A DNA stretch of 64,000 nucleotides from Neobacillus sp. Marseille-Q6967 (GCF_946151075.1 NZ_OX267715.1:3001274-3065273), one strand, 5' to 3'; counted from the first letter of the stretch, positions 50,975 through 60,004 are shown. Notes: generated from the sequence alone by a model not told the origin. A program made the numbers and translations.

Positions 50975-52138
50975 TGCATACATCTTATTCTCTTCTTTTT
51001 GAAAGAAACTCTTCATTGCATGGAACACATCCGCTTTTTGTTTTAAGATATAATAGCGGAAACGCTCATCCTTAATATTTTTGTAGGCTGACATTAATGT
51101 GGAATGACGGTTATACTGATTAACCTCCCCATACCCAAACATATTTGAGACCTTCATTAGTTCCTCAACAAGTTTGACACAGCGTGCGTTATCAGATGTT
51201 AAATTATCTCCGTCAGAAAAGTGGAATGGATAAATGTTATACTTTCGCGGGTTATATTTTGTTTCAATGATTTCTAGAGCTTTCCGATAGGCGGAAGAAC
51301 AAATCGTGCCCCCACTTTCGCCTTTAGAAAAGAAATCTTCCTCAGAAACAACTTTTGCTTCAGTATGGTGGGCAATAAATTCAATTTCTACCGTTTCATA
51401 TTTCGTGCGTAAAAAGCGTGTCATCCAAAAGAAGAAACTCCTAGCCATATATTTTTCCCAAATTCCCATCGATCCACTCGTATCCATCATGGCGATGACA
51501 ACTGCTTTTGAATCAGGTTTTATTACCTCATTCCATGTTTTAAATTTCAAATCATCCTTATAGATGGGATGGAATGCAGGCTTCCCGCTCATGGCATTTC
51601 GCTTGAAGGCAGCCATCATGGTCCGCTTTTTATCAATATTACCCATTAATCCGGTTTTGCGAATATCATTAAATTCAATATTTTCTACTAGGTGTTCCTG
51701 CTCCTCTTTTCTTTTTAAATTCGGAAGCTCTAACTGTTTAAATAGAGCTTCTTCTAATTCCATTAAAGAAACTTCTGCCTCAAAATAATCTTCTCCAGCT
51801 TGGTCTCCTGCTCCCTGGCCCTTTCCTGGACCTTTCTGAGCACTTGAACCGTCACGAGCAATGACATCTCCAACTTGGCTCTCACCGTCACCTTGGCCCA
51901 CATGTTTGTTTTTGTCATAATTATAACGAATCTTATATTCGTCCAATGAACGAATCGGTATCTTTACCACATCTCGACCATTGGACATAATAATACTTTC
52001 TTCTGTAATTAAGTCCGGTAGATTGTTACGAATCGCCTCTTGAACTTTTTCCTGGTGCCGCTGCTGGTCATCGTGGCCTTTACGGTGGAGGGACCAATCT
52101 TCACGCGAAATCACAAACTGATGGTTATTGTCAGACAA
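50972..52138 (-). CDS. yhbH: DUF444 sporulation protein YhbH
   Basis: 388 aa. A hydrophilic, Gly/Gln-rich N-terminal part (GQGDGESQVGDVIARDG near 90), then a VWA-like domain with the metal-site motif MMDTSGSMG near residue 217. YhbH/YeaH proteins occur beside PrkA and SpoVR and act in sporulation in Bacillus. TTG start at 52138, 8 bases after AGGAGGGG. Downstream of prkA on the same strand, 246 bases apart. Confidence 0.93.
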   Translation of the reverse strand: MSDNNHQFVISREDWSLHRKGHDDQQRHQEKVQEAIRNNLPDLITEESIIMSNGRDVVKIPIRSLDEYKIRYNYDKNKHVGQGDGESQVGDVIARDGSSAQKGPGKGQGAGDQAGEDYFEAEVSLMELEEALFKQLELPNLKRKEEQEHLVENIEFNDIRKTGLMGNIDKKRTMMAAFKRNAMSGKPAFHPIYKDDLKFKTWNEVIKPDSKAVVIAMMDTSGSMGIWEKYMARSFFFWMTRFLRTKYETVEIEFIAHHTEAKVVSEEDFFSKGESGGTICSSAYRKALEIIETKYNPRKYNIYPFHFSDGDNLTSDNARCVKLVEELMKVSNMFGYGEVNQYNRHSTLMSAYKNIKDERFRYYILKQKADVFHAMKSFFQKEENKMYA

Positions 52139-52342
52139 TGTAAAACCCCTCCTTATAAAATTTTTTACTTTCCCTTAGTCACATTTTCATCATACATTCA
52201 TAGAATAACCCGAGTGTAAAAATAAAGAATTATTCTTGATTACTTTATCCTATGCAGAAATAGAGAATAATTTACAAATAATTTCGACAATTGGGTTTAT
52301 GCCTATTAAAATGGACGAGGAATATCATTACATCTGATAAGT

Positions 52343-52383
52343 GAAAAAAACAGACTGGCAGATACCTTCCGCCAGCCTCTCTA
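52343..52383 (-). terminator. Terminator of prkA
   Basis: GGCTGGCgGA / TcTGCCAGTC-type stem with seven T on the minus strand, directly behind the prkA stop. It would separate prkA from yhbH unless read-through occurs. Confidence 0.8.
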
Positions 52384-52384
52384 A

Positions 52385-54280
52385 TTATCGGTTCAGTAAG
52401 CTTCCAACATAACGCAATAGTTCATTGGCTGATGTTGAATTATAGCCATGCTCATCAATTAATCTTGCAACAACGTCATTAATTTTCTTTAATTGCTGCT
52501 CATCTGGTGTTTTGGAAGAGGTGGTAATTTTAACTACATCTTTAAGATCAGCGAACAATTTCTTTTGAATCGCTTCACGAAGTCGATCGTGAGAATTATA
52601 ATCAAATCTTTTTCCTTTTCTGGCGAAAGCGGAAATTCTTATTAAAATTTCTTCCCTGAAGGCTTTTTTCGCATTTTCAGAAATACCAATTTGTTCTTCA
52701 ATGGAACGCATTAATTTTTCATCTGGATTGATTTCTTCCCCTGTTAAAGGATCGCGAAGCTTTGCTTTATTACAGTAAGCTTCAACATTATCAAGGTAGT
52801 TATCCATCAGCGTTTTAGCAGACTCTTCATAAGAATAAACGAATGCTTTTTGGACTTCATTTTTAGCAATATTGTCATACTCTTTTCGAGCGATTGAAAT
52901 ATAATTCATATAGCGCTCTCGAAGTTCAGCAGTAATGCTAGGATGCTGATCCAACCCATCCTTTAATGATCTTAAAACATCTAACGCATTGATAGATGGC
53001 ACTTCTTTACGAATAATTGTAGATGAAATTCGGTTAATAACATAACGCGGGTCAATTCCACTCATACCTTCGTCAGGATATTCCTTCTTTAACTCGCTCA
53101 CATCGACAGCATTATAGCCTTCGACATTTTCACCATCATAGAGGCGCATTTTCTTCACTAAATCGATATCGCCCTTTTTAGGCTCCTTTAAACGAGTTAA
53201 AATGGTAAACATCGCCGCAACTCTTAAGGTATGCGGTGCAATATGAACATCGGAAACATCACTTTCTCGAATCATTTTTTCATAGATTCTTTCTTCCTGC
53301 GAAACCTTTAAATTATACGGAATTGGCATCACGATGATCCTGGAATGCAAGGCTTCATTCTTCTTATTTGAGATGAAGGAACGATACTCCGTTTCATTCG
53401 TGTGTGCGACAATTAGTTCATCAGCACTGATGAGTGCAAATCTTCCTGCTTTAAAATTTCCTTCCTGTGTTAGAGATAATAAATGCCATAAGAATTTCTC
53501 ATCGCACTTTAACATCTCTTGGAACTCCATCATTCCTCGGTTTGCCTTATTCAATTCACCATCAAAACGGTAGGCTCTCGGATCCGACTCTGAACCAAAT
53601 TCGGCTATTGTTGAAAAGTCAATGCTGCCTGTTAGGTCGGCAATATCCTGTGACTTGGGATCCGATGGACTGAAGGTTCCAATACCAGTCCGTTTGTCTT
53701 CGGAGAAAAAGATTCTTTCAACCTGAACATCTTCAATTCTGCCGCCATACTCCTGCTCTAAGCGCATCATATTTAACGGTGAAAGGTTTCCTTCAATTCG
53801 AATGCCATACTCTTCATAAAAATCGGCCCGTAGATGATGCGGAATTAAATGAAGTGGATCTTCGTGCATTGGGCAGCCTTTAATCGCAAAGACAGAGCCC
53901 CTGTCTGAATGGGAATACGCCTCTAATCCCCGTTTAAGCATTGTGACTAATGTAGATTTACCGCCGCTGACCGGTCCCATTAACAATAAGATACGCTTTC
54001 TTACATCTAGCCTCTTGGCAGCCGGATGAAAATATTCTTCGACCAGTCTTTCAAGTGCTTCCTCTAACCCAAATAGTTGATTACTAAAGAAGTTATACTT
54101 CCTAACTCCTTTTTCCTCTTCAATACCAGCGTCCTTGATCATATTATATACTCGTGAATGTGCCGATTGTGCTACCCATGGCTTCTCTTTTAACAACTGT
54201 AAATAGTCAGCAAATGTTCCTTCCCAACGAAGCTTTTCTTCCTCTTCTCGAAACCTCTCGATTTTTTTTAGAATATCCAT
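52385..54280 (-). CDS. prkA: PrkA AAA+ serine protein kinase / Lon-like sporulation protein
   Basis: 631 aa, the standard length. AAA+ Walker A GPVSGGKST near residue 104 and a C-terminal PrkA domain with kinase-like features. In B. subtilis it promotes mother-cell sporulation gene expression. AGGGGGAGGG precedes the ATG. A CATAGAGT element (about 54338-54331) resembles a sigma-E -10, but no good -35 was seen. Confidence 0.95.
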   Translation of the reverse strand: MDILKKIERFREEEEKLRWEGTFADYLQLLKEKPWVAQSAHSRVYNMIKDAGIEEEKGVRKYNFFSNQLFGLEEALERLVEEYFHPAAKRLDVRKRILLLMGPVSGGKSTLVTMLKRGLEAYSHSDRGSVFAIKGCPMHEDPLHLIPHHLRADFYEEYGIRIEGNLSPLNMMRLEQEYGGRIEDVQVERIFFSEDKRTGIGTFSPSDPKSQDIADLTGSIDFSTIAEFGSESDPRAYRFDGELNKANRGMMEFQEMLKCDEKFLWHLLSLTQEGNFKAGRFALISADELIVAHTNETEYRSFISNKKNEALHSRIIVMPIPYNLKVSQEERIYEKMIRESDVSDVHIAPHTLRVAAMFTILTRLKEPKKGDIDLVKKMRLYDGENVEGYNAVDVSELKKEYPDEGMSGIDPRYVINRISSTIIRKEVPSINALDVLRSLKDGLDQHPSITAELRERYMNYISIARKEYDNIAKNEVQKAFVYSYEESAKTLMDNYLDNVEAYCNKAKLRDPLTGEEINPDEKLMRSIEEQIGISENAKKAFREEILIRISAFARKGKRFDYNSHDRLREAIQKKLFADLKDVVKITTSSKTPDEQQLKKINDVVARLIDEHGYNSTSANELLRYVGSLLNR

Positions 54281-54491
54281 AAGGCCCTCCCCCTGTAGCG
54301 TTATCAGAGACGATTAATATACTCTATGCACGGATGAACTTGAACATGCGTAACCTTGGATGATTCCCTACCAACTTTTTTGTTATAAATAATAGGAATA
54401 TTGCTCTTTTCATTTTTTTTAGTTAAGCTATAATGTAAATATATATGTCTAAAATAAGAATATTGATCTGATAAAGGAGGCAATACATAAC

Positions 54492-54584
54492 ATGGGATTA
54501 ACTCTAATTATATTAGTAATGGTCGCATTTCTTGTACCAATCTTCACAGCGGGTTATAACGATAAACCAGGTTCAAATAAATAA
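54492..54584 (+). CDS. 30-aa single-span membrane peptide
   Basis: Starts MGLTLIILVMVAFLVPIF (one hydrophobic helix) and ends with a polar tail, NDKPGSNK. AAAGGAGG lies 11 bases upstream, a TATAAT sits 58 bases upstream (54430-54435 region), and a terminator begins at the stop codon. These together support a real transcript for a membrane microprotein. No family recognised. Confidence 0.6.
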   Translation: MGLTLIILVMVAFLVPIFTAGYNDKPGSNK

Positions 54585-54612
54585 AAGCTGCCCACCGGCA
54601 GCTTTTATTTTA
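54578..54612. terminator. Bidirectional terminator
   Basis: AATAAAAGCTGCC / GGCAGCTTTTATT around CACC; contains the nfrA stop and the microprotein stop. Confidence 0.9.
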
Positions 54613-55354
54613 TATCCATTTTATTGTTTTGAATAAATTCTTTCATATACATACGGGTTTGCTTTTCCAGCATATTTGCCATTTGCTCTGTCCAGCGGTC
54701 TTTTCTTTTCCCGCCTGTACGCTCCTCATAATATTGGGAAATTACATCATCATATTCCTTTAACTGCTGCATGTATATTTCGTTATTCTGTTGATATTCT
54801 TCTTCATGATAAATGTGTTCAAATGGCAGTCTTAGTTTTTTATCATTTATCTTCGCAGGGTATCCCACTGTCATTCCAAAAAGCGGAATGACTCTCTCCG
54901 GCGTTTTTAGGAGCTTCTTAACCTCTTCTAAATTATTTCGAATACCGCCTATGTAACAAATTCCTAACCCTAATGATTCTGCGGCGATCGCTGCATTTTG
55001 AGCTGCTAAAGCTGCATCAATCAGTGCAACCATAAATTTTTCTGTGCTTTCAATCGAAGCTTTCACATCTTTTTGTTCCTGTATACCGATTAGATGGTGT
55101 CTGTTTAAATCTGCACAAAAAATAAAAAAGTGACCATTATTCTCAACATATGGCTGATTACCGACGAGCTCTGCCAGTTTTTTCTTTTTGAGACGATCCT
55201 TGATGCCAATAATAGAATAGGCTTGGATAAAACTTGAAGTTGAAGCTGCTTGTGCGCAAGAAACGATCGTTTTAATCTGATCATCTGAAAGCGGCTTGTC
55301 CTCAAAATGACGAATAGAACGGTGATTTAGGATGGTAGAAATGACTTCATTCAC
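54605..55354 (-). CDS. nfrA: FMN-containing NADPH-linked nitro/flavin reductase NfrA
   Basis: 249 aa, the same length as B. subtilis NfrA. N-terminal NHRSIRHFEDKPLSDDQI and SAQAASTS-type FMN phosphate contacts (CAQAASTSSFIQAYS), ESLGLGICYIGGIRN near 130, and the long C-terminal arm DDVISQYYEERTGGKRKD. Homodimeric cytoplasmic reductase of FMN or nitro compounds. Starts at GTG 55354 after GGAAAG. Confidence 0.94.
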   Translation of the reverse strand: MNEVISTILNHRSIRHFEDKPLSDDQIKTIVSCAQAASTSSFIQAYSIIGIKDRLKKKKLAELVGNQPYVENNGHFFIFCADLNRHHLIGIQEQKDVKASIESTEKFMVALIDAALAAQNAAIAAESLGLGICYIGGIRNNLEEVKKLLKTPERVIPLFGMTVGYPAKINDKKLRLPFEHIYHEEEYQQNNEIYMQQLKEYDDVISQYYEERTGGKRKDRWTEQMANMLEKQTRMYMKEFIQNNKMDIK

Positions 55355-55377
55355 ATAACATCTTTCCTTTCCTTTTA

Positions 55378-55412
55378 GAGGAAAAGAGGCCCCTCGTTTT
55401 GGCCTCTTTTCG
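55378..55412 (-). terminator. Terminator of trmL
   Basis: GAAAAGAGGCC / GGCCTCTTTTC around an inner loop, just behind the trmL stop. Confidence 0.85.
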
Positions 55413-55413
55413 T

Positions 55414-55893
55414 TTATTTTAAATGCAGGTAGTCTTGCTGCCGTAATGCTTCATAAATAAGAATGGCCGCCGTGTTGGAGAGATTTAAGGAACGAACATT
55501 TTCATTCATTGGAATCCGCAGGCTTTTGTCCTTATTTTTTTCAATAACATCCTTGGGAAGCCCTGTGGTTTCACGGCCAAAGATAAAGTAATAATCTTTG
55601 CCCTTATCACTGTAATCAAATGTACTGTGAGGCTTCTGGCCAAATTTAGTTAAATAAAAGAATTCCCCGCCCGCATTCTTTTCATAAAATTCATCTAAGG
55701 AATCATAATAAACAATGTTTACAAACTCCCAATAATCCAGACCTGCCCGCTTTAACATTTTATCATCGGTCGAAAAACCTAACGGCCGGATTAAATGTAA
55801 ATTCGTGTCGGTTGCTGCACACGTTCTCGCAATATTTCCGGTATTGGATGGAATCTCTGGTTGATATAGAACTACATGTATTGCCATTTTCAT
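55414..55893 (-). CDS. trmL: tRNA (cytidine/uridine-34-2'-O)-methyltransferase TrmL (CspR)
   Basis: 159-161 aa SPOUT-knot methyltransferase acting on the wobble base of tRNA-Leu. PEIPSNTGNIARTCAA near the N-terminus, FGRETTGLP near residue 105 and the C-terminal knot RSLNLSNTAAILIYEALRQ. The start could be ATG 55893 (GAGG 5 bases upstream) or ATG 55887, which fits B. subtilis CspR. The two tRNA-Leu substrates are encoded 4 kb away. Confidence 0.94.
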   Translation of the reverse strand: MKMAIHVVLYQPEIPSNTGNIARTCAATDTNLHLIRPLGFSTDDKMLKRAGLDYWEFVNIVYYDSLDEFYEKNAGGEFFYLTKFGQKPHSTFDYSDKGKDYYFIFGRETTGLPKDVIEKNKDKSLRIPMNENVRSLNLSNTAAILIYEALRQQDYLHLK

Positions 55894-55961
55894 TTTCACC
55901 TCATAACTAAAACTCTAATAGATATTATACCATTCTCAATGAGTCATACAAAAATCTTCGC

Positions 55962-56831
55962 TTAGCCGTCGACGATGGTAAAAAATTTATATTTAATATT
56001 TGGTGTGTAGGCGGAAGAGTCTTCGTAGGCCCAGTATCTCATCCTGCTATTGTAGGTATGCGCATTTACAAGCGGCATCCCATATGCATCCTTACCAGTT
56101 ACAATCGTATTGTGGTTATAACGCCCATCCCCCTCAAAATCATAGCAAATGATATCTCCCAGAAATAATTGATCAGGACTGCTTACTTCCCTCGCTTTTA
56201 ATCCGCTTTTGGAATTAGGCAGATACAGGCGCAAGGAATGTGCCACGGCCCAGCTATAACTCCAGTTGTTATTCCTCATCCACCAGCCATTGCCGCGGTT
56301 TGGATACCCCCTCATCGGTGCCTCGCCGGCATGAAGACATTGTGAAATGTAGTTCGTGCAATCATTTTCAAATTTCTTATAAGCGGGATTATATGTGTTC
56401 CACCAACGTTCAGCATATTGAACGGCTTTTAATCGATTATACTGATAGCTTAACCGCTCTTCTATTTCTGGTTCTTCTACTGGCTCTTGAGGATTAGGAG
56501 TAGATTGAATCGGCATAATTTCTTCATCCAAAATTAAATCGTCTTTAAAAAATTTTGCCATTCTTACTTCCACTTCTTCTTCTTGATAAAGGGTCCCTTT
56601 TTGTTTAATTAGATAACGATAATGTACTTGGTAGGTAATGGTTTCAAAGTCTCTGTCAACAGATTTACCGATTATTTTTCCTGATGCGTTTACTTTTACA
56701 ATTTCAGCAGACCGCCTTAATAATGAATCTATTTTGATATGAGCTTTTTTATAGTTTCGATTATCTTTTGCTTGGTTAGAGACAAATTGTTCTACTCTGT
56801 TATCAAATAATTCTTGGAGTGATTTCCTCAC
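55962..56831 (-). CDS. yhbB: YhbB-like protein with amidase_6 domain
   Basis: About 289 aa. The N-terminal half (residues 1-120) is charged and beta-rich; the C-terminal half is an amidase_6 domain with YAERWWNTYNPAYKKFENDCTNY, where the Cys is probably catalytic, and a later His in YNHNTIV. No signal peptide is visible. GTG 56831 is 8 bases from AAAGGGG, whereas the ATG at 56837 touches it. Gene order queG-yhbB-trmL is as in B. subtilis. Confidence 0.88.
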   Translation of the reverse strand: MRKSLQELFDNRVEQFVSNQAKDNRNYKKAHIKIDSLLRRSAEIVKVNASGKIIGKSVDRDFETITYQVHYRYLIKQKGTLYQEEEVEVRMAKFFKDDLILDEEIMPIQSTPNPQEPVEEPEIEERLSYQYNRLKAVQYAERWWNTYNPAYKKFENDCTNYISQCLHAGEAPMRGYPNRGNGWWMRNNNWSYSWAVAHSLRLYLPNSKSGLKAREVSSPDQLFLGDIICYDFEGDGRYNHNTIVTGKDAYGMPLVNAHTYNSRMRYWAYEDSSAYTPNIKYKFFTIVDG

Positions 56832-56868
56832 CGTCATCTCCCCTTTCTAATTCATACATATGAATTAG

Positions 56869-56903
56869 ATACAAAAAAAGAGCAGAAACCTTATGGGTTT
56901 ACT
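56869..56903 (-). terminator. Terminator of queG
   Basis: AGAGCAGTAAACC / GGTTTCTGCTCT around CATAA with seven T on the minus strand. Confidence 0.88.
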
Positions 56904-56906
56904 GCT

Positions 56907-58040
56907 CTAACTAGTATAGCGGCTTAAAGAATTTTCAATTTCCTTTTGTACATCTGGATGTGTTTCCAGTTCCTTTGCTTTCTTCAAGGCATCGATTGCT
57001 TGCACCCCGCCGATTTTTCCTAAGGCCCAGGCAGCCGTTCCTTTCATGACTGGGCTGGCTTCATTTTCAAGAGCCTCAATGAGTTCAGGAATTGCGGTTT
57101 CATCTTTAAAATGAGCCAGTGCAATCATCGCATTTCGCTGAATCGGTTTCTTCCCTCTCCATGAGCCGGCCACATGGCCGAATTTATTTTTAAATTCTCG
57201 GTTACTCAACTTTAGTATTGGTCTAAGCAGAGGCTTTGCAATTTCAGGGTCTGCTTCCATTTCCTCATGAAAGTGAAAGTCCTTCCCTTTATTAACAGGA
57301 CAAGAAGTCTGGCAGGAATCGCAGCCATACACCCGATTACCGATTTTTTCTCTAAATTCCTCTGGTATGAATCCTTTAGTTTGCGTTAAATAAGCGATGC
57401 AGCTCTGGGCATTAATTTGTCCGCCTTGTACTAACGCACCTGTAGGACAGGCGTCGAGACAGGCTGTACAAGTTCCGCATTGATCCTCCATCGGTGTATC
57501 CGGTTCAAAAGGTATATTTGTAATCATTTCACCCAAATATACGTATGAGCCAAACTCTGGAGTTATTATGGCACAGTTTTTCCCGCTCCAGCCTATCCCC
57601 GCTCTTTCCGCTACAGCCCGGTCAGAAAGCTCTCCCGTGTCGACCATGGATTTGAACCGGGCCTCTGGGACTTTTTCTAAAATAAACTCCTCAAGCTTTT
57701 TTAAACGATCTTTTAATATATGATGATAATCCAATCCCCAGGAAGCACGTGAAAAAAATCCCCGTCTCCCGCCTTTTCTTCCTTCAACCCGTTGTTTCAT
57801 TTTTACAGGGTAAGCTAAGGCGATAGAGATAATGGAAAGCGGCTCTTCTAGAAGCATGGAAGGTGTAACCCGTTTTTCAATATCCGGCTCTTCAAATCCA
57901 GATTGATAGCCGAGCTCCTGCTGACGGATTAATCTCCCTTTTAATTCTGTAAACGGGTCAGCTGTGGTAAATCCAATTTTATCAATCCCAATTTCTTTAC
58001 TAAAAGCAATTACTTCCGCTTTGAGTTTATTAACGTCCAT
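56907..58040 (-). CDS. queG: Epoxyqueuosine reductase QueG (YhbA)
   Basis: 377 aa. Last step of queuosine synthesis, a cobalamin- and iron-sulphur-dependent reduction of epoxyqueuosine in tRNA. Two [4Fe-4S] motifs: CGTCTACLDACP near residue 186 and CDSCQTSCP near 238. N-terminal cobalamin-binding region with the conserved VDTGELSDRAVAERAGIGW, and HEAT repeats from 290 on. GGGAGG precedes the ATG. Its tRNA substrates (Tyr, His, Asn and Asp, GUN anticodons) are all in the tRNA cluster nearby. Confidence 0.95.
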   Translation of the reverse strand: MDVNKLKAEVIAFSKEIGIDKIGFTTADPFTELKGRLIRQQELGYQSGFEEPDIEKRVTPSMLLEEPLSIISIALAYPVKMKQRVEGRKGGRRGFFSRASWGLDYHHILKDRLKKLEEFILEKVPEARFKSMVDTGELSDRAVAERAGIGWSGKNCAIITPEFGSYVYLGEMITNIPFEPDTPMEDQCGTCTACLDACPTGALVQGGQINAQSCIAYLTQTKGFIPEEFREKIGNRVYGCDSCQTSCPVNKGKDFHFHEEMEADPEIAKPLLRPILKLSNREFKNKFGHVAGSWRGKKPIQRNAMIALAHFKDETAIPELIEALENEASPVMKGTAAWALGKIGGVQAIDALKKAKELETHPDVQKEIENSLSRYTS

Positions 58041-58148
58041 GTTATCAGCCTCCCTTCACACTGGTTTTTATATATGGTAAGTTGTTATTCATTCTTTTAA
58101 CATCTATTTATGATAAACTATTTTTATTAAAAATTGGAGGTGGAATCA

Positions 58149-58820
58149 TTGGAAATTCAACTTTCATCAACTATTACTGAACAGATTCCTGATTTTAAAT
58201 TAGGAGTAATCGAATATAAAAACATCACAGTAGGGGATTCCCCTCAAATGGTAAAAGGGCGGCTCCGTCTTTTCCAAGAATCCATTTATTTTGATTTAGA
58301 GGATAAAAACGTAACCGACTTAGCCGGTATTAAAGAATGGCGAGATATATTTAAACGGCTTGGGAAGGATCCCAACCGCTACCGCCATTCAGCAGAAGCA
58401 TTGTATCGCAGGGTCAAAAAACAAAATTACCTGACTCCTGTTCAAAGTGGTATCGATATTAATAATTTCTTCTCTCTTCAATACCAGGTGCCTATTGGCA
58501 TTTATGATACTGATTATTTAAGTGGTCAGATAAGCTTACGAATCGGTCACGAGAATGAAGAGTATCTTGGTTTAAATGGCAGGGTGAATTCCTTACATAA
58601 TCTTATTGTATCCGCTGATGAACAAGGACCATTCGGAAGTCCCTTTGTAGACTCTAATAGGGCACCTGTCACAACCGATACGAACAACGCTCTGCAAATC
58701 GTATATTTACGCCCTTCAACAGATTGCCAGAATGCTGAAAAACTAACTCAATCTTTAATGAACATGTTTACCCAGATTCATGGTGGAGACGCTTCTTTTC
58801 GTATGCTTGGATGCCCGTGA
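58149..58820 (+). CDS. B3/B4 tRNA-binding-domain protein (PheT beta-subunit-like)
   Basis: 223 aa. Residues about 75-215 match the B3/B4 editing-type domain of phenylalanyl-tRNA synthetase beta chain (KRLGKDPNRYRHSAEALYRR, PIGIYDTDYL and FVDSNRAPVTTDTNNALQIVYLRP). Stand-alone B3/B4 proteins may edit mischarged tRNA or D-amino acid products; not proven. Start taken at TTG 58149, 8 bases after GGAGG. The stop codon lies in the loop of the terminator. Confidence 0.82.
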   Translation: MEIQLSSTITEQIPDFKLGVIEYKNITVGDSPQMVKGRLRLFQESIYFDLEDKNVTDLAGIKEWRDIFKRLGKDPNRYRHSAEALYRRVKKQNYLTPVQSGIDINNFFSLQYQVPIGIYDTDYLSGQISLRIGHENEEYLGLNGRVNSLHNLIVSADEQGPFGSPFVDSNRAPVTTDTNNALQIVYLRPSTDCQNAEKLTQSLMNMFTQIHGGDASFRMLGCP

Positions 58821-58835
58821 GGCATCCTTTTTTTA
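58809..58835 (+). terminator. Terminator overlapping the B3/B4 gene stop
   Basis: GGATGCC / GGCATCC with CGTGA loop, then seven T. Confidence 0.9.
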
Positions 58836-58861
58836 AAATAAAGGCTGTGGTAAACTTGCTT

Positions 58862-58883
58862 GTTGATTTCCGCTCCAATCAAC
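58862..58883. repeat. Minimal 22-bp copy of the dispersed repeat
   Basis: Only the two ends of the element remain, GTTGATTTCCGCTCC joined to AATCAAC, as if deleted between the TTCCGCTCC direct repeats. Confidence 0.7.
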
Positions 58884-58926
58884 ATGGTTACAAAATCAAA
58901 AATGACCTCTAACACAGCCGAAATAA

Positions 58927-58976
58927 AAAAACGCAATGCATCGTTCTCTCTGAAACGATACACTGCGTTAGTTAAT
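58927..58976 (-). terminator. Terminator of the tRNA-Gly(TCC) transcript
   Basis: Long imperfect stem AACGCAgTGtATCGTT / AACGATGCATTGCGTT with seven T on the minus strand, directly behind the tRNA. Confidence 0.85.
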
Positions 58977-58981
58977 ATGTA

Positions 58982-59055
58982 TGGAGCGGGTGATGGGAAT
59001 CGAACCCACAACAACAGCTTGGAAGGCTGTGGTTTTACCACTAAACTACACCCGC
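58982..59055 (-). tRNA. tRNA-Gly(TCC)
   Basis: Full cloverleaf with encoded CCA and anticodon TCC. It is split from the main tRNA cluster by a terminator and has its own promoter. Confidence 0.95.
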
Positions 59056-59093
59056 ATAAGTGATATTATCATTATAAGCAGCTGACCTTTATT

Positions 59094-59122
59094 ATATTAC
59101 ATAGTTTTTATATTGAAGTCAA
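59094..59122 (-). promoter_or_regulatory. Sigma-A promoter of tRNA-Gly(TCC)
   Basis: TTGACT (59122-59117), 17 bases, TAATAT (59099-59094); predicted start about 30 bases before the tRNA. Confidence 0.8.
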
Positions 59123-59367
59123 GGTTTTTTTGCAGAAAATGTCGAAACTTATTTATTGAATACATAAGTCCTTCTTAAACGGGCACGTTGACTGGCTCTA
59201 TGTGACTAAAACGGGACTTCAACTATTAAAATAGTCACGTAACCTAAAAAACGGTCACGTACGCACGATCACACAAGCGACTTGCTTATTGTGAGGAGCG
59301 TAGTACACTAGTGCTTGAATGTCTACGAGAAAAATCAACAATAAAATATTTCAATAATTTTTCCCAA

Positions 59368-59408
59368 AAAAACAACAGAGTTATAAAAAACTCTGTTGTT
59401 TTAGACTG
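59368..59408 (-). terminator. Terminator of the rrn-tRNA operon
   Basis: AACAACAGAGTT / AACTCTGTTGTT around TATAAAAA with seven T on the minus strand, behind tRNA-Leu(CAA). Confidence 0.88.
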
Positions 59409-59417
59409 ACGATTTGA

Positions 59418-59498
59418 TACCGGTGGTCGGGGTCGAACCGACACTCCAGAGGAACACGATTTTGAGTCGTGCGCGTCTGCCAATTCCGCCACACCGGC
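59418..59498 (-). tRNA. tRNA-Leu(CAA)
   Basis: Long variable arm, anticodon CAA in loop CTCAAAA; CCA is not encoded. Confidence 0.93.
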
Positions 59499-59522
59499 AA
59501 AGTAAAATATTAAATTAGGTAA

Positions 59523-59608
59523 TGCCGAGGACCGGAATCGAACCGGTACGGTAGTCACCTACCGCAGGATTTTAAGTCCTGTGCGTCTGCCAGTTCCGCC
59601 ACCCCGGC
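59523..59608 (-). tRNA. tRNA-Leu(TAA)
   Basis: Long variable arm, anticodon TAA in loop CTTAAAA; CCA is not encoded. Confidence 0.93.
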
Positions 59609-59650
59609 AAAATAAGATTTGCCAACAATATTAATAAATAAAAAAATCAT

Positions 59651-59725
59651 TGGAGGCGGCAACCGGATTCGAACCGGTGGATAAAGGTTTTGCAGACCTT
59701 GGCCTTACCACTTGGCTATGCCGCC
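59651..59725 (-). tRNA. tRNA-Cys(GCA)
   Basis: Cloverleaf with anticodon GCA and encoded CCA. Confidence 0.95.
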
Positions 59726-59734
59726 GTATTCTAT

Positions 59735-59809
59735 TGGAGCGGAAGACGGGATTCGAACCCGCGACCCCCACCTTGGCAAGGTGGTGTTCTACCACTGAAC
59801 TACTTCCGC
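59735..59809 (-). tRNA. tRNA-Gly(GCC)
   Basis: Cloverleaf with anticodon GCC and encoded CCA. Confidence 0.95.
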
Positions 59810-59813
59810 AAAA

Positions 59814-59888
59814 TGGCTGGGCTAGCAGGATTCGAACCTACGAATGACGGAGTCAAAGTCCGTTGCCTTACCGCTTGGCTATAGCCCA
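59814..59888 (-). tRNA. tRNA-Gln(TTG)
   Basis: Cloverleaf with anticodon TTG and encoded CCA. Confidence 0.95.
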
Positions 59889-59927
59889 ATGATAATTGAT
59901 TTTACATCTAAATTCAACAAGAATTTA

Positions 59928-60004
59928 TGGGGCGACTGATGGGAATCGAACCCACGAATGTCGGAACCACAATCCGATGCGTTAACCACTTCGCCACAAT
60001 CGCC
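59928..60004 (-). tRNA. tRNA-His(GTG)
   Basis: Anticodon GTG; the extra G at -1 facing C73 typical of tRNA-His is present; CCA encoded. Confidence 0.95.

Larger units (their letters stand above)
59056..59417. other. Spacer between the tRNA cluster and tRNA-Gly
   Basis: 362 bases without a gene. It holds the tRNA-Gly promoter (59094-59122), the cluster terminator (59368-59408) and, at 59175-59275, a stretch with repeated GTCACGTA and ACGGGACTT-like words. Confidence 0.6.
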
